A stretch of 64,000 nt of DNA from Bradyrhizobium murdochi (GTDB taxonomy: Bacteria; Pseudomonadota; Alphaproteobacteria; Rhizobiales; Xanthobacteraceae): NCBI RefSeq assembly GCF_000472965.1, contig NZ_AXAU01000029.1, positions 1 to 64,000 on the forward strand, written 5' to 3'. The notes below the pieces were generated by a model, which saw nothing but the letters and a program-made list of their open reading frames with translations, did no database searches and was not told where the DNA came from. Below are positions 1 through 8,953 of the stretch, in pieces. Positions within the stretch are counted from its first letter, which is position 1. Each line of letters opens with the position of its first letter. Both the position numbers and the translations under genes were made by a program.

Positions 1-60
1 ATCCATGCTGGCCTCCTTCCAGCCAGCATGTTGAATCAGAACCAAGCTGATTTGGGAATC
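1..60 (-). mobile_element. End of an IS630-like element, transposase start leaving the window
   Basis: Read on the minus strand, this stretch matches in order the blocks found just upstream of the IS630-type transposase at 24.7 kb: GATTCCCA, then CTGATTCAA, then ATGCTGG, then CAGCATGGAT. The shared CAGCATGGAT contains the presumed start region of a transposase that would continue leftward off the window (ATG at positions 6-4). Only the first codons are visible, so the family assignment rests on the shared leader sequence. The true boundary of the element cannot be fixed from here. Confidence 0.45.
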
Positions 61-183
61 CTCAATCGATTCAAACTAGACCCATCCCGCTCTAGTCAAC
101 GCTGACTGGCCGGCGACGCCGCTCACCTAGTTGCTCAATTCGCACTGGAGCGATGAGAACCAGGGCACGAGCTGAAACCGAGA

Positions 184-471
184 TCAATGGTCGATCATGC
201 CCAAGCGCAACGAGACGTGCGACAGCCTATCGGCAATAGATCCCCGCAGTCTACTCACCTGCATCAGCGGGTAATGCGCAAGCCCCATTTCCTCGGCGAG
301 GCCTCTTCCGATGGTGTCAAGCTCACGCTGCAGGCTCTCGATCAGGTTGCGGCCAAGCTTGACCTTGTCGCCTTGACGGTAGGCAAGCCCCAGGTCTGCC
401 AGCACATCGATCAACCGCTCGAGTGCCGCGCGGACCTCGGCACCAACTAACTTGAATTTCGCGTTTGCCAT
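184..471 (-). CDS. Small helical hypothetical protein
   Basis: A 95-residue protein of unknown function. It is rich in Leu, Ala, Arg and Glu and looks mostly alpha-helical, with no signal peptide or membrane segment. It lies 146 bp downstream of the large effector gene on the same strand and could be co-transcribed with it. I recognise no family. An antisense reading frame covers much of the same stretch, but the minus-strand frame has the more protein-like composition and the same direction as its neighbour. It could be a small effector-associated protein, but nothing in the sequence shows this. Confidence 0.4.
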   Translation of the reverse strand: MANAKFKLVGAEVRAALERLIDVLADLGLAYRQGDKVKLGRNLIESLQRELDTIGRGLAEEMGLAHYPLMQVSRLRGSIADRLSHVSLRLGMIDH

Positions 472-617
472 TTCCTTTTATCCAAACGCTCATGCACGCC
501 CAGGGCGTTTCCCCTTGGTGCCCTGCTGCGAGCAAGCCTATGCCGCTTGCTCCCGGGTAAAACGTCTCCCGGTGCGCCGCCCCACTGACCCTCGAGGTTG
601 CAGCCCAAGCGCGTTCT

Positions 618-2852
618 TCAACCAGCTTCGGGATAAATACGAACGCGTGAGCCGCCGTCGGTTTCCAGCAACTCGGCCCTGTAAGGCACGCCGCGGATGT
701 TGATATGTGTCGGGCGCCCGGCTTGCGGCATGAGGTGCTCCCCCTCTAGTACACGGACAAGGTAAGGCGGAAGCCAGCGTTCGCGGTGCTGCCATCCCCC
801 GCGGATAAGAAACCCAAGATCCGCTATTGGCTGACGCGATGGCCCGGCTTCATTCATCGGCCTCGCGCGAGGATGATGGATGAGACGAACGTCCCTGCGC
901 CCTCCCGGCCCAAGAGTGGCCGAATAATGCTCACCGTTGATCGCGAACTGGCTTGGGCCAAACTGGTTCGGCATGAGATTGATGTTGCTCAGTACATCGA
1001 TCAGGACGTCCGAGGCCGATTGAGAGCCGTGGCGCCAGCCTTCGCCAACGATAGATCCGATATCCAGTAGCTCCTGAGGGGCCCCTGATGGCCCAACGAA
1101 CGACGGTGGTGTGACGAGGTCAGGCGCCGGCACAGAGTGAGCGTCGTCACGCAATTCATACGGTGTGGGCGGATTCAAATTAAGCAGCGGCCCAAGACCG
1201 CCGTAGACGTCTGACGAGGGACGCCTCGCAGATGATGGTGAAGCGGGTTCTTGCATCTGCTCTCTAAACCAATTCCAAGCGCCCGCGCTCGGGGTGGCTG
1301 GCGTTGCCGGAATCTCCTGAAGCGAGCTCAGCTGCGGGCCGCGGTGCGGTGTGAACGAGGATGACGCAGGTTCTTGCATTTGCTCCCTAAACCAGTCCCA
1401 AGCTCCCGCGCTTGGAGTGTTTGGCGTTGCCGGAAGCTCCTGAAGCGAGCTCGGCTGCGGATCATGGTGCGGCGTGAATGAGGACGACGCGGGGTCTTGC
1501 ATCTGATTCCTGAACCAATCCCAAGCTCCCTCGCTCGGAGTAGCTGGCGTTGCGGGAAGCTCCTGCGGCGATCCGGGCTGCCGAGCGCCTTCCCCGGCGA
1601 GCGGAGGCTCGCTCTCAGGAGGAGCCAGCCCCAGCGCTCTGTTCGCCTCGAGGACTTGCTCGTAACGCCGAAGCCTGAGCAAATCGGCGTCAATTTTGGA
1701 GTCCCCGGTTTGATTCCTATACTCCTTAACATCTTGGGCCAGCCCATCGTCGTTCAGTCGGCCAGCCATGGCGCCTTTTTCCCGCGTTTTCAGCCAATCA
1801 CCCAGCCTGTAAAGACGGCGCGCCCGTCTATCAACCGTCTCCGGCTCAACCCTGGCTGTCGCCTTTTCTGCCTTGGCCAACATGTCGATGAGGGTCGCGT
1901 CTGTGGCATAAGGAGCCAGGCGGCGGATATCGGCGGACAAGGCGTTTCCGGCGCCGACGTCGCGGAGTTTTTTCAAGGCCGCGTTGGTGCGCCTCCTCGT
2001 AAGCTTAGGATCCTTCTTGGAATCCCTCGCGTAGGCCTCTACATCGGCATCCAACCCAGCTTCTAACTCCGGGTTGCCAATACGGTCTGCGATTGATGGC
2101 CTCCCGTTCTCGCTAAGCCAGGCGCTGAAATTTCGCAGATCGGCTATCGCATTTCGGACAGTGCCGTCGCCCAGTGCTTTGCCGGTGCCGTCGTCCCGGG
2201 TGAGCTTGGCTCTGCTTTTGAAGTCCTCAAACAGCTCCTCGTCCTCCTGAGGGACCCCGCGTGTTCGGCCGGGCTGCTTGGCGTAATCTACGCGAAACTT
2301 CGTTGAAAAGACCTCTTGCTGAGCCGTGGAGCCCGACGGCTCTTCGCTGCGACTAGTCCCAAACGCCTTTCCGACACCTGACTTGATACGCGACCACAGT
2401 CCGCGACTCTTGCTATTCTTCGTCTGAATCGCGGGCTGCTCCTCAGGTGGCAAAGTGTAGCGCGCACTGCTGAACAGATCATCCCGCAAACTGGACTGCG
2501 ACGGTAATTGAGCCGAATCTCGAAAGTGAGTTCGGGGGATGTCTATGCTGTGGCGCGTGCTGCTGAACGAGTTGTCAATCAGCGGGGAGTGTGGCGGCAT
2601 CCTCATCGAACCGCCGAGGTCAGTGCGCCGGATTCCTCCACCGCCCTTCTTTGGACTTTCATCAGGTGAACTGGAGGTTGCGGAGCTCTCATCAGGCGAA
2701 TTGAGTTGCAACTCGCCCATCTGCTGCTCAAAGCTAGCTTGCTCGCTCGTATTGCCCGATTGCTGCCCCGCGCGCGACTGTTGATAGTACGCTCGTGCGA
2801 ATCCTTCCACATCAAAATCAAACAGGTTAAAATTGTTATTCGTTCGCTCCAT
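618..2852 (-). CDS. Modular repeat protein, probable type III secreted effector
   Basis: A 744-residue soluble protein without a signal peptide. The N-terminal ~190 residues are Ser/Gln/Pro-rich and low-complexity, as is usual for type III secretion leaders. Residues ~205-405 hold two diverged copies of a helical module (pattern TVxxA...WL...DVxxY). Residues 430-550 hold three tandem 41-residue repeats containing QELPATP and GAWDWFREQMQEPAS. The C-terminal ~140 residues hold two copies of a ~65-residue module (HLMP or NLMP followed by a short beta-rich stretch ending near VRLIHHP or VRIYP). A good tts box lies about 240 bp upstream on the same strand, the position expected for control by the TtsI regulator of rhizobial type III secretion. 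The secretion role is inferred from the promoter and composition. The host target is unknown, and I cannot assign a named Nop protein. Confidence 0.7.
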   Translation of the reverse strand: MERTNNNFNLFDFDVEGFARAYYQQSRAGQQSGNTSEQASFEQQMGELQLNSPDESSATSSSPDESPKKGGGGIRRTDLGGSMRMPPHSPLIDNSFSSTRHSIDIPRTHFRDSAQLPSQSSLRDDLFSSARYTLPPEEQPAIQTKNSKSRGLWSRIKSGVGKAFGTSRSEEPSGSTAQQEVFSTKFRVDYAKQPGRTRGVPQEDEELFEDFKSRAKLTRDDGTGKALGDGTVRNAIADLRNFSAWLSENGRPSIADRIGNPELEAGLDADVEAYARDSKKDPKLTRRRTNAALKKLRDVGAGNALSADIRRLAPYATDATLIDMLAKAEKATARVEPETVDRRARRLYRLGDWLKTREKGAMAGRLNDDGLAQDVKEYRNQTGDSKIDADLLRLRRYEQVLEANRALGLAPPESEPPLAGEGARQPGSPQELPATPATPSEGAWDWFRNQMQDPASSSFTPHHDPQPSSLQELPATPNTPSAGAWDWFREQMQEPASSSFTPHRGPQLSSLQEIPATPATPSAGAWNWFREQMQEPASPSSARRPSSDVYGGLGPLLNLNPPTPYELRDDAHSVPAPDLVTPPSFVGPSGAPQELLDIGSIVGEGWRHGSQSASDVLIDVLSNINLMPNQFGPSQFAINGEHYSATLGPGGRRDVRLIHHPRARPMNEAGPSRQPIADLGFLIRGGWQHRERWLPPYLVRVLEGEHLMPQAGRPTHINIRGVPYRAELLETDGGSRVRIYPEAG
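1232..1565 (-). repeat. Three in-frame 123-bp tandem repeats in the effector gene
   Basis: Three consecutive repeats of 41 codons begin at effector residues 430, 471 and 512. Each encodes QELPATP or a close variant, a Pro/Ser linker, then GAWDWFREQMQEPAS or a close variant. The copies differ by a few substitutions each. Copy number could change by slippage or unequal recombination. Confidence 0.85.
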
Positions 2853-3090
2853 GGCACCTCACATCCCACAGCAAAGCTCGTATCTGGCGCACGGTAGGCT
2901 GATTGAGTGGAAGCGGTGGAGCCTTCAGCCGAGATTCCGACTGTCGAAGCCTGAAGCCAACCGACAATCAACAATCATTTGTAGCAACCGAGACCGCCGC
3001 CACGCCCCTCCGATTTCCGAAATCAAGCAATCGGGTGTTCATTTCCTTTATGACGGATGACGTCGCCGTCTAGATATCGACGTTCTCATG

Positions 3091-3124
3091 CTAGAAGAGT
3101 TACCTGTTGAGAAGCTGACGAGTC
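3091..3124 (-). promoter_or_regulatory. tts box upstream of the effector gene
   Basis: On the minus strand the sequence reads CGTCAGCTTCTCAACAG followed by GTAACTCTTCTAG. It matches the rhizobial tts-box core (GTCAGCTTNTCGAAAGCT) at every base of the first half and at most of the second half. It lies ~240 bp before the effector start at 2852, and no other minus-strand gene lies between them. The rest of 2853-3341 shows no gene. Confidence 0.7.
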
Positions 3125-3341
3125 TCAGAAGTTTATAATGAGCCAACGGCGACCGCGTTGATTTTCTCCAGAAGCTGCGGCGTACTCGCCACGTGATTTT
3201 TGGCCCAAGCCACGCACGAGGCCCTCCCGAAACGAAGCGGGCAAACGGCATCGCCAACCGCTCGGACGTTATGTCTGCGAGCGATACGACCAAACTGAAG
3301 AACACTTATAGCGCGGGAATTCTCCACATGCGGAATCCGAC

Positions 3342-4013
3342 TCAAGACGACGGCTGTAGCATCGCCCTTGATTCGAGATCGCGGAACATGACGTAGTTGC
3401 GCCAGATCCACTGATGCAACTCGCTGGACGAATCCTTCTCGTTGCGCAGATATCCTGTGAATGAAAAGCTCAGTCGGTCGACGTAGGTCTTTAGAAATAC
3501 TGGTAGCGCCGAAAAGCGGAGTACACGCGCGCCATCCATGGCTTCAGGTAACTCGCCGCGCAGCATGAATTCATTGTGGACGGTGATTAGCGCTCCTGGC
3601 GGAATCCGCCACCTCAGCATCTCATAGCTGCGCGAGGAGATGCGGTCGGTGCCGGCCACGAACAGGACGACGGGGGCAACACGGCAGCGGAGCGCCTCCC
3701 TGATGAATCCGATCTCCTCGCACATCTTGAAGAATTCATCAAAGGCATGGAAGCCAAGATCGATTACCTTGGCCACCCGATCGTCCAGGATAAGCCGGTC
3801 CATCAGCTGCATCTTGCCGTATGTGTCGATCACATCCGCCGTCTCAGTGATGTTAGGGAGGTAATCGACCAGTGACGGCTCCTTCAGGTTGATGTCGAAG
3901 GAGAGCGCAGTGCCATTCTTCAGCAGCAAGAACTCGCTAATGAGGCGAGAGACGAGGGTCTTACCGACCTGCGGGCTAGGCGAGCAGATGATGTAAACGG
4001 GCGTAGCTAACAT
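3342..4013 (-). CDS. ParA/MinD-like ATPase with variant Walker A
   Basis: A 223-residue protein resembling the ParA/MinD P-loop ATPases. The N-terminus carries a Walker A variant, SPSPQVGKT (residues ~11-19), and the following SFDIN resembles the ParA switch region. The expected second Lys/Gly of the deviant Walker A (KGGxGKT) is missing, so nucleotide use may be altered. It lies 61 bp downstream of a second ParA-like gene in the same direction, so the two probably form an operon. No parB or centromere-like repeats are visible nearby. A role in plasmid or island partitioning, or in positioning a complex, is possible but not shown. Confidence 0.7.
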   Translation of the reverse strand: MLATPVYIICSPSPQVGKTLVSRLISEFLLLKNGTALSFDINLKEPSLVDYLPNITETADVIDTYGKMQLMDRLILDDRVAKVIDLGFHAFDEFFKMCEEIGFIREALRCRVAPVVLFVAGTDRISSRSYEMLRWRIPPGALITVHNEFMLRGELPEAMDGARVLRFSALPVFLKTYVDRLSFSFTGYLRNEKDSSSELHQWIWRNYVMFRDLESRAMLQPSS

Positions 4014-4074
4014 TGGCAGTAATATTAAGCGAACTTCTTACATGGCTCAGCCCGTTCGATCGCCGAACGATCGA

Positions 4075-4824
4075 CTATTTTTCACCACCACGGGTCACTG
4101 ACTTGGCGCCGGCCAAGTCGGTCAAGTTAATGCGATCATATTCGCGCCAGACATTCGCGAGCCAGTGCCGAACGTAGCCGCGCAACACGAAGGAGTGGTT
4201 CGCGGCATCCTCGTTCCGACCTTTATTGGCTACAAAGTTGACGAACGGGACGGAAGCAACTTCGACCTGCTCATAGGCCATCTCGTTGAGCTTGGGGATC
4301 GTCAGCTCGGTAGCGTTCTTGATTCGGTGGAAATAGGAGTTGTAGGTCGACTCGTCCCACTGGAAGAATTGAGTGTCGTTGATGAAGTTCTTGACCAGAA
4401 AATACTTTGCACCAGTCATGAAACTGGACGTCTCGGCGATCTCGTCCAGGGAAGCGATGGATGATCCCAAGATGTGGAATACGGCAAAGGTGATCTGGCC
4501 GGACCGCGCGGCATCCAGAAAACCGATGTCGCGCAAGGATGCCAGCGCCGGGGACAGCAAGCCTGCGCGGGCGTCGATCACCGTGACGGATAGCCCTGAG
4601 TTCAGTGTGTCGAAGATCTTCATCTGATCCGCAGTCGTGGTCATGTCGACGATCTCGGTGATCTCGGGGTGGAATCGCTTCAACGTTCCTCGCGGCGACT
4701 CAGTATCGAATGCGCGTGTCTGCACGTTATTGGTATTGAAATAGTCCAGAAGCGTTCGGGATACGGTCGTCTTGCCGACCCCACCCTTGTCCGCACCCAC
4801 CACAATCACAACCGGCTTTGTCAT
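4075..4824 (-). CDS. ParA-family ATPase
   Basis: A 249-residue P-loop ATPase with the canonical deviant Walker A KGGVGKTT near residues 13-20 and an AFDTE segment after the first strand. It also has VTVIDARAG at the position of the Walker B strand. Length and motif order fit small ParA/Soj proteins. It is the first gene of a two-gene minus-strand pair with the Walker-variant paralogue at 3342-4013. No DNA-binding ParB partner is encoded next to it, so segregation is only one option. Orphan ParA-like proteins of this kind also occur in integrative elements. Confidence 0.8.
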   Translation of the reverse strand: MTKPVVIVVGADKGGVGKTTVSRTLLDYFNTNNVQTRAFDTESPRGTLKRFHPEITEIVDMTTTADQMKIFDTLNSGLSVTVIDARAGLLSPALASLRDIGFLDAARSGQITFAVFHILGSSIASLDEIAETSSFMTGAKYFLVKNFINDTQFFQWDESTYNSYFHRIKNATELTIPKLNEMAYEQVEVASVPFVNFVANKGRNEDAANHSFVLRGYVRHWLANVWREYDRINLTDLAGAKSVTRGGEK

Positions 4825-5442
4825 GGAATCCCCCTAAAGCACTCGCTACCGCCGACCGCGACGTGTGCAATCGGCAAATCTCTGCTTTGGATGCGAACAT
4901 GGCAGAAACAAGGGATAGTGGAATCTTTGACGAGTCACCAACGTGATTGGTGGGGAATTTTTAATGCGAGCCATCAGTGACGTTGGAATACAGACGACTA
5001 GTTGCTGTGAACGGTGTTCCACGTCAGGTTTGTAAACTGCGATCGACTCCGTCGAAAAACGTCGACTGCGGCGATGATCACCGCGACCATCATCAGCAGT
5101 ACATCGCCGTTATATCGATGAGCATCAAACGGCTTGAATCTCACGTAGCGTCAGGTTGTAGGCTTGGAAGAACGATGACCAAGGCTAACCACGCAGGCCT
5201 CTATGGCTCATTTGAGAAATCAATTCGAGCGGTATGGCTTGCGGAGTCGACCGTCTCGCTTGCGGATGATGATCGATTATTCAGGTGCAGCTTGTGCCAG
5301 GATGGGAGGCGCTTTCGCCGGTTGTTGGAATGACACTGAAAGAGAGCAAAGTCGCGATGTGGCCTGGGGAGTGTCGGATGATTACGATGCTGAATGCTTG
5401 GTAATGTAAGCTGCAATTGCGCAGGTCGCATGCTGCCAGCCG
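4825..5442. other. Intergenic stretch with one recognisable repeat
   Basis: This is the upstream region of the ParA pair (minus strand) and of the SKWP remnant (plus strand). Apart from the 34-bp repeat at 5132-5165 I see no gene or RNA here. The short open frames lack protein-like composition. Confidence 0.5.
5132..5165. repeat. 34-bp repeat, copy A (partner at 16257)
   Basis: The stretch beginning GCTTGAATCTCACGTAGCG and ending GGTTGTAGGCTT recurs at 16257-16290 with a single A/T difference. Similarity continues weakly beyond it (TGACCAA then GC and ACCA or ATCA in both). On the minus strand both copies can encode AYNLTxREIQAV, so it may be a fragment of a shared coding sequence rather than a regulatory site. 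Confidence 0.7.
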
Positions 5443-5463
5443 CGATCAACTTATCAGAAGCTC
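5443..5463 (+). promoter_or_regulatory. Weak tts-box-like site before the SKWP remnant
   Basis: GATCAACTTATCAGAAGCT matches the tts core in TCA-CTT-TC and AAGCT, about 14 of 19 scored positions. It lies ~105 bp upstream of the SKWP reading frame on the same strand. The match alone would be marginal. The downstream effector-family remnant makes it more credible. Confidence 0.4.
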
Positions 5464-5566
5464 GCGAACAGACGCGCTTCCACTGCAAAGGACAATCTTT
5501 GTCCGGCCGGGGTTCCGGCCCGGAGAAAGCGGCGCTGCGACGGTGTAGCCGCGCAGAGCACCCCTG

Positions 5567-6531
5567 GTGCGATCTCGTAATGACGTTGTGTACGTTCTGA
5601 TGAAACTTAGTGAAGCGCTAAGCGAGATCGGTGAATTCTCGGCTGCAGTGCTGAAGCACGACAAGCAGCTGCGGATGGTGGACCACGCAACCTTTCTGCA
5701 AAAGGCCGCCGCGGATTTCCAATTTCGATTTGTGGCATGCTTCGAAGAAGACATTCGCGCTGGGAAATCGTTGGGGTACGCTACGACACGCAACGCGGTG
5801 AGCCGGCAGGCCGGAGGTCAGGCAGGTATCCAAGCGTGCGAGTGCATAGCTGCATGTGTGTCGCGGCTTGATAAGGCTCTGATTAAGGAAGTCGGGCTCA
5901 GAGCCCTTTCGTTGTTCGCATCATCATTCGGTCGACACTCAAGAGTGGGGGAATGCCGTAGTGCAACGATCAGAATCGCCGAATGTTGTCACGATGAAAG
6001 CCGAGCGCTTCAGGAGTTGAACAGCCAAAGTCTAGGACTGCTGGTGAACGGTTTCAGCAAGTGGCCAGAAGAGACGGCCTCTCGCCAAGCCGCGATCGCA
6101 CTCGCGGGTGAGGTGTTTCGCCGTGCAGACCGCCATGCCCGGCTCTCTGATTTACCCCGCGGGGACTGGCGAACCTGGTGAACGGTTTCATTACATGGCC
6201 GGAAGAGGTGGTGTGCCACCGTGCGATGGCGGATATCGCCAGAGAGCTACAAGGCCAGATTTCCAATCACGATTCCCACAAAGAGTCGCAGCAAGGGAGC
6301 AGAGATACGCTGGATCAAGCGAACGCCGAGGAGTTCGAGCAGCGCCTGCGAAAGATCAGCAAGAGGTTGCACACCGCCAAGGACATCCGCCACTGGGGAG
6401 CCGAAAGGGTATTGCACGTAGCGCAAGCACACCCTGCCGGCTGCGAGCTGCCGAGCCCAGAATGCCCGAGACCACCACGTCGCCTACTGCATGCTGAGAT
6501 GACAAGCGCCCCGGTCGTGAAGTCGCTATAA
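5567..6531 (+). pseudogene. Frameshifted SKWP/XopAD-type effector remnant
   Basis: The first frame (204 aa) carries the signature LLVNGFSKWPEE at residues ~158-169, the repeat that names the SKWP/XopAD family of type III effectors. An earlier diverged copy (LFASSFGR) precedes it. A third copy, LANLVNGFITWPEE, sits in another frame starting near 6165. Inserting one base in the TTT near 6151-6153 restores the reading LSDFTPRGLANLVNGF across the break, so this is a one-base deletion. Intact family members are very long proteins with many repeats, while only about three ~45-residue units remain here. It follows a weak tts-like site. A non-functional or truncated effector is the likeliest reading. 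Confidence 0.65.
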
Positions 6532-7242
6532 GGAACATGATCCTCGAGCAGGCATTCGAGCTCGTCACAGGACCAACGGTCTTCGTTTGACGCACGTGTT
6601 GTCGTGTTCGGCCGTGTCCGGTTGAAGACGTCAATTTTCCAGAGCCCGACACTGAGCAGGTAGTAGTCCGTCGGCGAAGCACATCGTTGTCCTATTCGAG
6701 CGGCTCGCACCGAAGGTCTTGTGGCACGCCGATTGCTCCGCGCCGGTAAAGAATCCGCTACGACAATGGCGATATCGTAGCACCGGCCCGGGAGTTTAGA
6801 TGAGACTTGCTCAGTTGATCCAAATCAATGCCATAAATGCTGCATTTTTGAGTGCGGTCACGACAATTGAATCAACGTCCTTCGTGGTGCCGCTGTCATT
6901 CGGCCAGCAGCGGCATTGTCCCTCAATCGTGTCTGATCGTCGGCAGAGAGGCACATCCAGGTGGGGCTTCGGTTTCGCGGCGCGCTGGCGAGCCTGCCTT
7001 TCAGTCGGCCTTGTCCGGAATAGTCGCGTATGAGGCGCTGCGCGCTACCTTCGCAGGGCGCGGCAAGCCGTTCCAGCAGATCGGGCGGGTCGAGTGAGAC
7101 GGAGAGCTCCGATCGGCGCGCAAGATTTTTCAACGAAGAGAACGGAGTACATGGTGCCCAGCCAACTGTCACAGCGTGATGCTGCGCCGTGGCCAGAAAA
7201 TTTGAAGCGGGTTTATGACCGTCGTGCACCGGGAGAAAGCGG
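6532..7242. other. Intergenic region, no supported gene
   Basis: Several short overlapping frames exist on both strands, but none has recognisable motifs or a convincing start. It holds the presumed promoter of the monooxygenase gene at 7243. I see no operator, terminator or RNA with confidence. Confidence 0.5.
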
Positions 7243-8556
7243 ATGAAGTTTGGACTGTTTTATGAACACCAGTTGCCGCAGCCTTGGGAGGACGGCAGCG
7301 AGCGAAAATTGTTCAGTGATGCGCTGGAGCAGATCGAACTGGCCGATCGGCTCGGATTCAATTACATGTGGGAGGTTGAGCATCATTTCCTCGAGGAATA
7401 CTCCCACTCATCCGCACCGGAAGTATTTCTGGGGGCCGTCTCCCAGCGTACAAAGACTATTCGCATTGGTCACGGCATTTGCCTCTCCTCCCCGAATTAC
7501 AACCATCCGGCGCGGGTGGCGGAGCGCCTGGCGACGCTCGATCTGATCTCTGGGGGGCGCGCTGAGTGGGGGACCGGAGAATCCGCATCGCTGATCGAGA
7601 TGCATGGCTTTGGGATAGAGCCCGAGCAGAAAAATGCCATGTGGCGGGAAGGGGTCGAGCAGACCGCCAATATGATGACGATGCGGCCATATCCCGGGTA
7701 CGATGGGCAATTCTTCACAATGCCGACCCGTAACATCGTGCCAAAGCCGGTCCAGAAGCCGCACCCACCGATCTGGATGGCGTGTTCCCGGCGCGAAAGT
7801 ATTTTGCGTGCCGCGCGTCACGGGGTAGGGGCGCTGGTTTTTGGATTTGTGGAGGCGTCGCAAGCGAAAGTTTGGCGTGACGAATATTATCAAATAATCA
7901 AGTCCGATGAGTGCGTGCCCATTGGGCATTCGGTAAACGCCAACATCGCCGCTCTCAACGGTATGATGGTTCATGAGAACGCCGAAGAAGCTATGCGCCG
8001 AGGACTCGATGGTTTCAAGTTCTTCGGCTATTCGATCGCGCATTATGCGGTATATGGCGAACACCGTCCTGGGCGCACGAATTTGTGGCGGCGCTTCCAA
8101 TCGATCAAGGACGAGATGAAGGAGACGCCAGGCTCAGGCAGCATCGGACAGCCCAGGAGCGTTCGCGAGCATCTCATGGGGTATGCTGATGTCGGTATCG
8201 ACCAGATGATCTTTATCCAGCAGTGCGGCACGAATAAGCACGAGCATATTTGTGAGGCACTCGAGCTGTTCGCCAAAGAGGTCATGCCTGCTCTGAAAGA
8301 ACGGGAAGACGAGCGCGTCCGACGTAAAGAAGAGGAGCTGGCTCCCTACGTAGAGGCGGCACTTGCCCGCAAGCCATCGATGCCCGAGCTGAGCGAGTCG
8401 GACATCCCGAATGTCGAGGCGATAGGCATCGTGCTCGAGCGTTGTACAGGTAAGGACTACGCCGCGGCGGGTGGCACGTTCGCGGACCCGACCCGCGGAG
8501 GCGCCATTCCGATGGCCTCACGCGAGTCCTTCGCTAAGTCGACCAATGTCGACTGA
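7243..8556 (+). CDS. LLM-class (luciferase-like) flavin-dependent monooxygenase
   Basis: A 437-residue member of the bacterial luciferase-like family, cytosolic TIM-barrel enzymes that use reduced FMN or F420 and oxygen. The start MKFGLFYEHQLPQPW, the AxxLGFNYMWEVEHHF segment near residues 37-53, the GHGICLSSPNYNHPARVAE block (~77-95) and SGGRAEWGTG (~103-112) are typical. Members usually end near 340-370 residues. This one has an additional charged C-terminal tail of ~80 residues (EREDERVRRKEEE onward) of unknown role. The start at 7243 follows a GAGAAAGCGG purine stretch. It stands alone, so no substrate can be inferred. Dealkylation or oxidation of a small secondary metabolite is possible. 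Confidence 0.85.
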   Translation: MKFGLFYEHQLPQPWEDGSERKLFSDALEQIELADRLGFNYMWEVEHHFLEEYSHSSAPEVFLGAVSQRTKTIRIGHGICLSSPNYNHPARVAERLATLDLISGGRAEWGTGESASLIEMHGFGIEPEQKNAMWREGVEQTANMMTMRPYPGYDGQFFTMPTRNIVPKPVQKPHPPIWMACSRRESILRAARHGVGALVFGFVEASQAKVWRDEYYQIIKSDECVPIGHSVNANIAALNGMMVHENAEEAMRRGLDGFKFFGYSIAHYAVYGEHRPGRTNLWRRFQSIKDEMKETPGSGSIGQPRSVREHLMGYADVGIDQMIFIQQCGTNKHEHICEALELFAKEVMPALKEREDERVRRKEEELAPYVEAALARKPSMPELSESDIPNVEAIGIVLERCTGKDYAAAGGTFADPTRGGAIPMASRESFAKSTNVD

Positions 8557-8781
8557 TAGCACCACGATGGGATCTGCCCGAATGCGCGGGTGGGTTAGTG
8601 GCCGGCAGCCACTGAGGAAATCGGCCACGCCTCGCTCACAGTCCGAAGAAGCCTGTGTGCTGGCCCGCACCACGCCGTTTTGGTGAGGCATGATTGCCGC
8701 GGAACTGCGATCAAGATCAGCACGCGCGAAGCGCGATCACCCGTGGTTCTCACGTTTAGCCGCCGGATAGACTTGGGTCGG
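8557..8781. other. Short intergenic stretch before the hip operators
   Basis: No gene or RNA is supported between the monooxygenase stop and the first hip palindrome. Confidence 0.5.
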
Positions 8782-8950
8782 ATTTCCCGATCGGTAAATT
8801 GGATCGTGTCGCAGGCGGTTCTGAGCAGATATTTTCCCGCTCGGGAAAATTTCGCTGTGTGGAACCCCATTTAAGCGTTAGTTTTCCCGATCGGTAAATT
8901 CAGGCTTGCTGGAATGCCCTTTCGGGGCTAATATTCCCGCTCGGGAAAAT
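8782..8950 (+). promoter_or_regulatory. Four phased palindromic operators upstream of hipBA
   Basis: Four copies of a palindrome are centred at about 8790, 8840, 8890 and 8940. The best is ATTTTCCCGCTCGGGAAAAT at 8831-8850, a perfect 20-bp palindrome. Copies at 8782-8799 and 8881-8900 read TTCCCGATCGGTAAAT in their core, and the fourth at 8931-8950 has one arm altered. Centre-to-centre spacing is exactly 50 bp. The last site ends 3 bp before the hipB start. HipB proteins repress their own operon through multiple palindromic operators, so these are the likely binding sites. Confidence 0.8.
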
Positions 8951-8953
8951 GAC

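Noticed and set aside
1232..1565. Tandem repeats considered as a mobile or satellite element
   Set aside because: They are in-frame 41-codon repeats within the effector gene.
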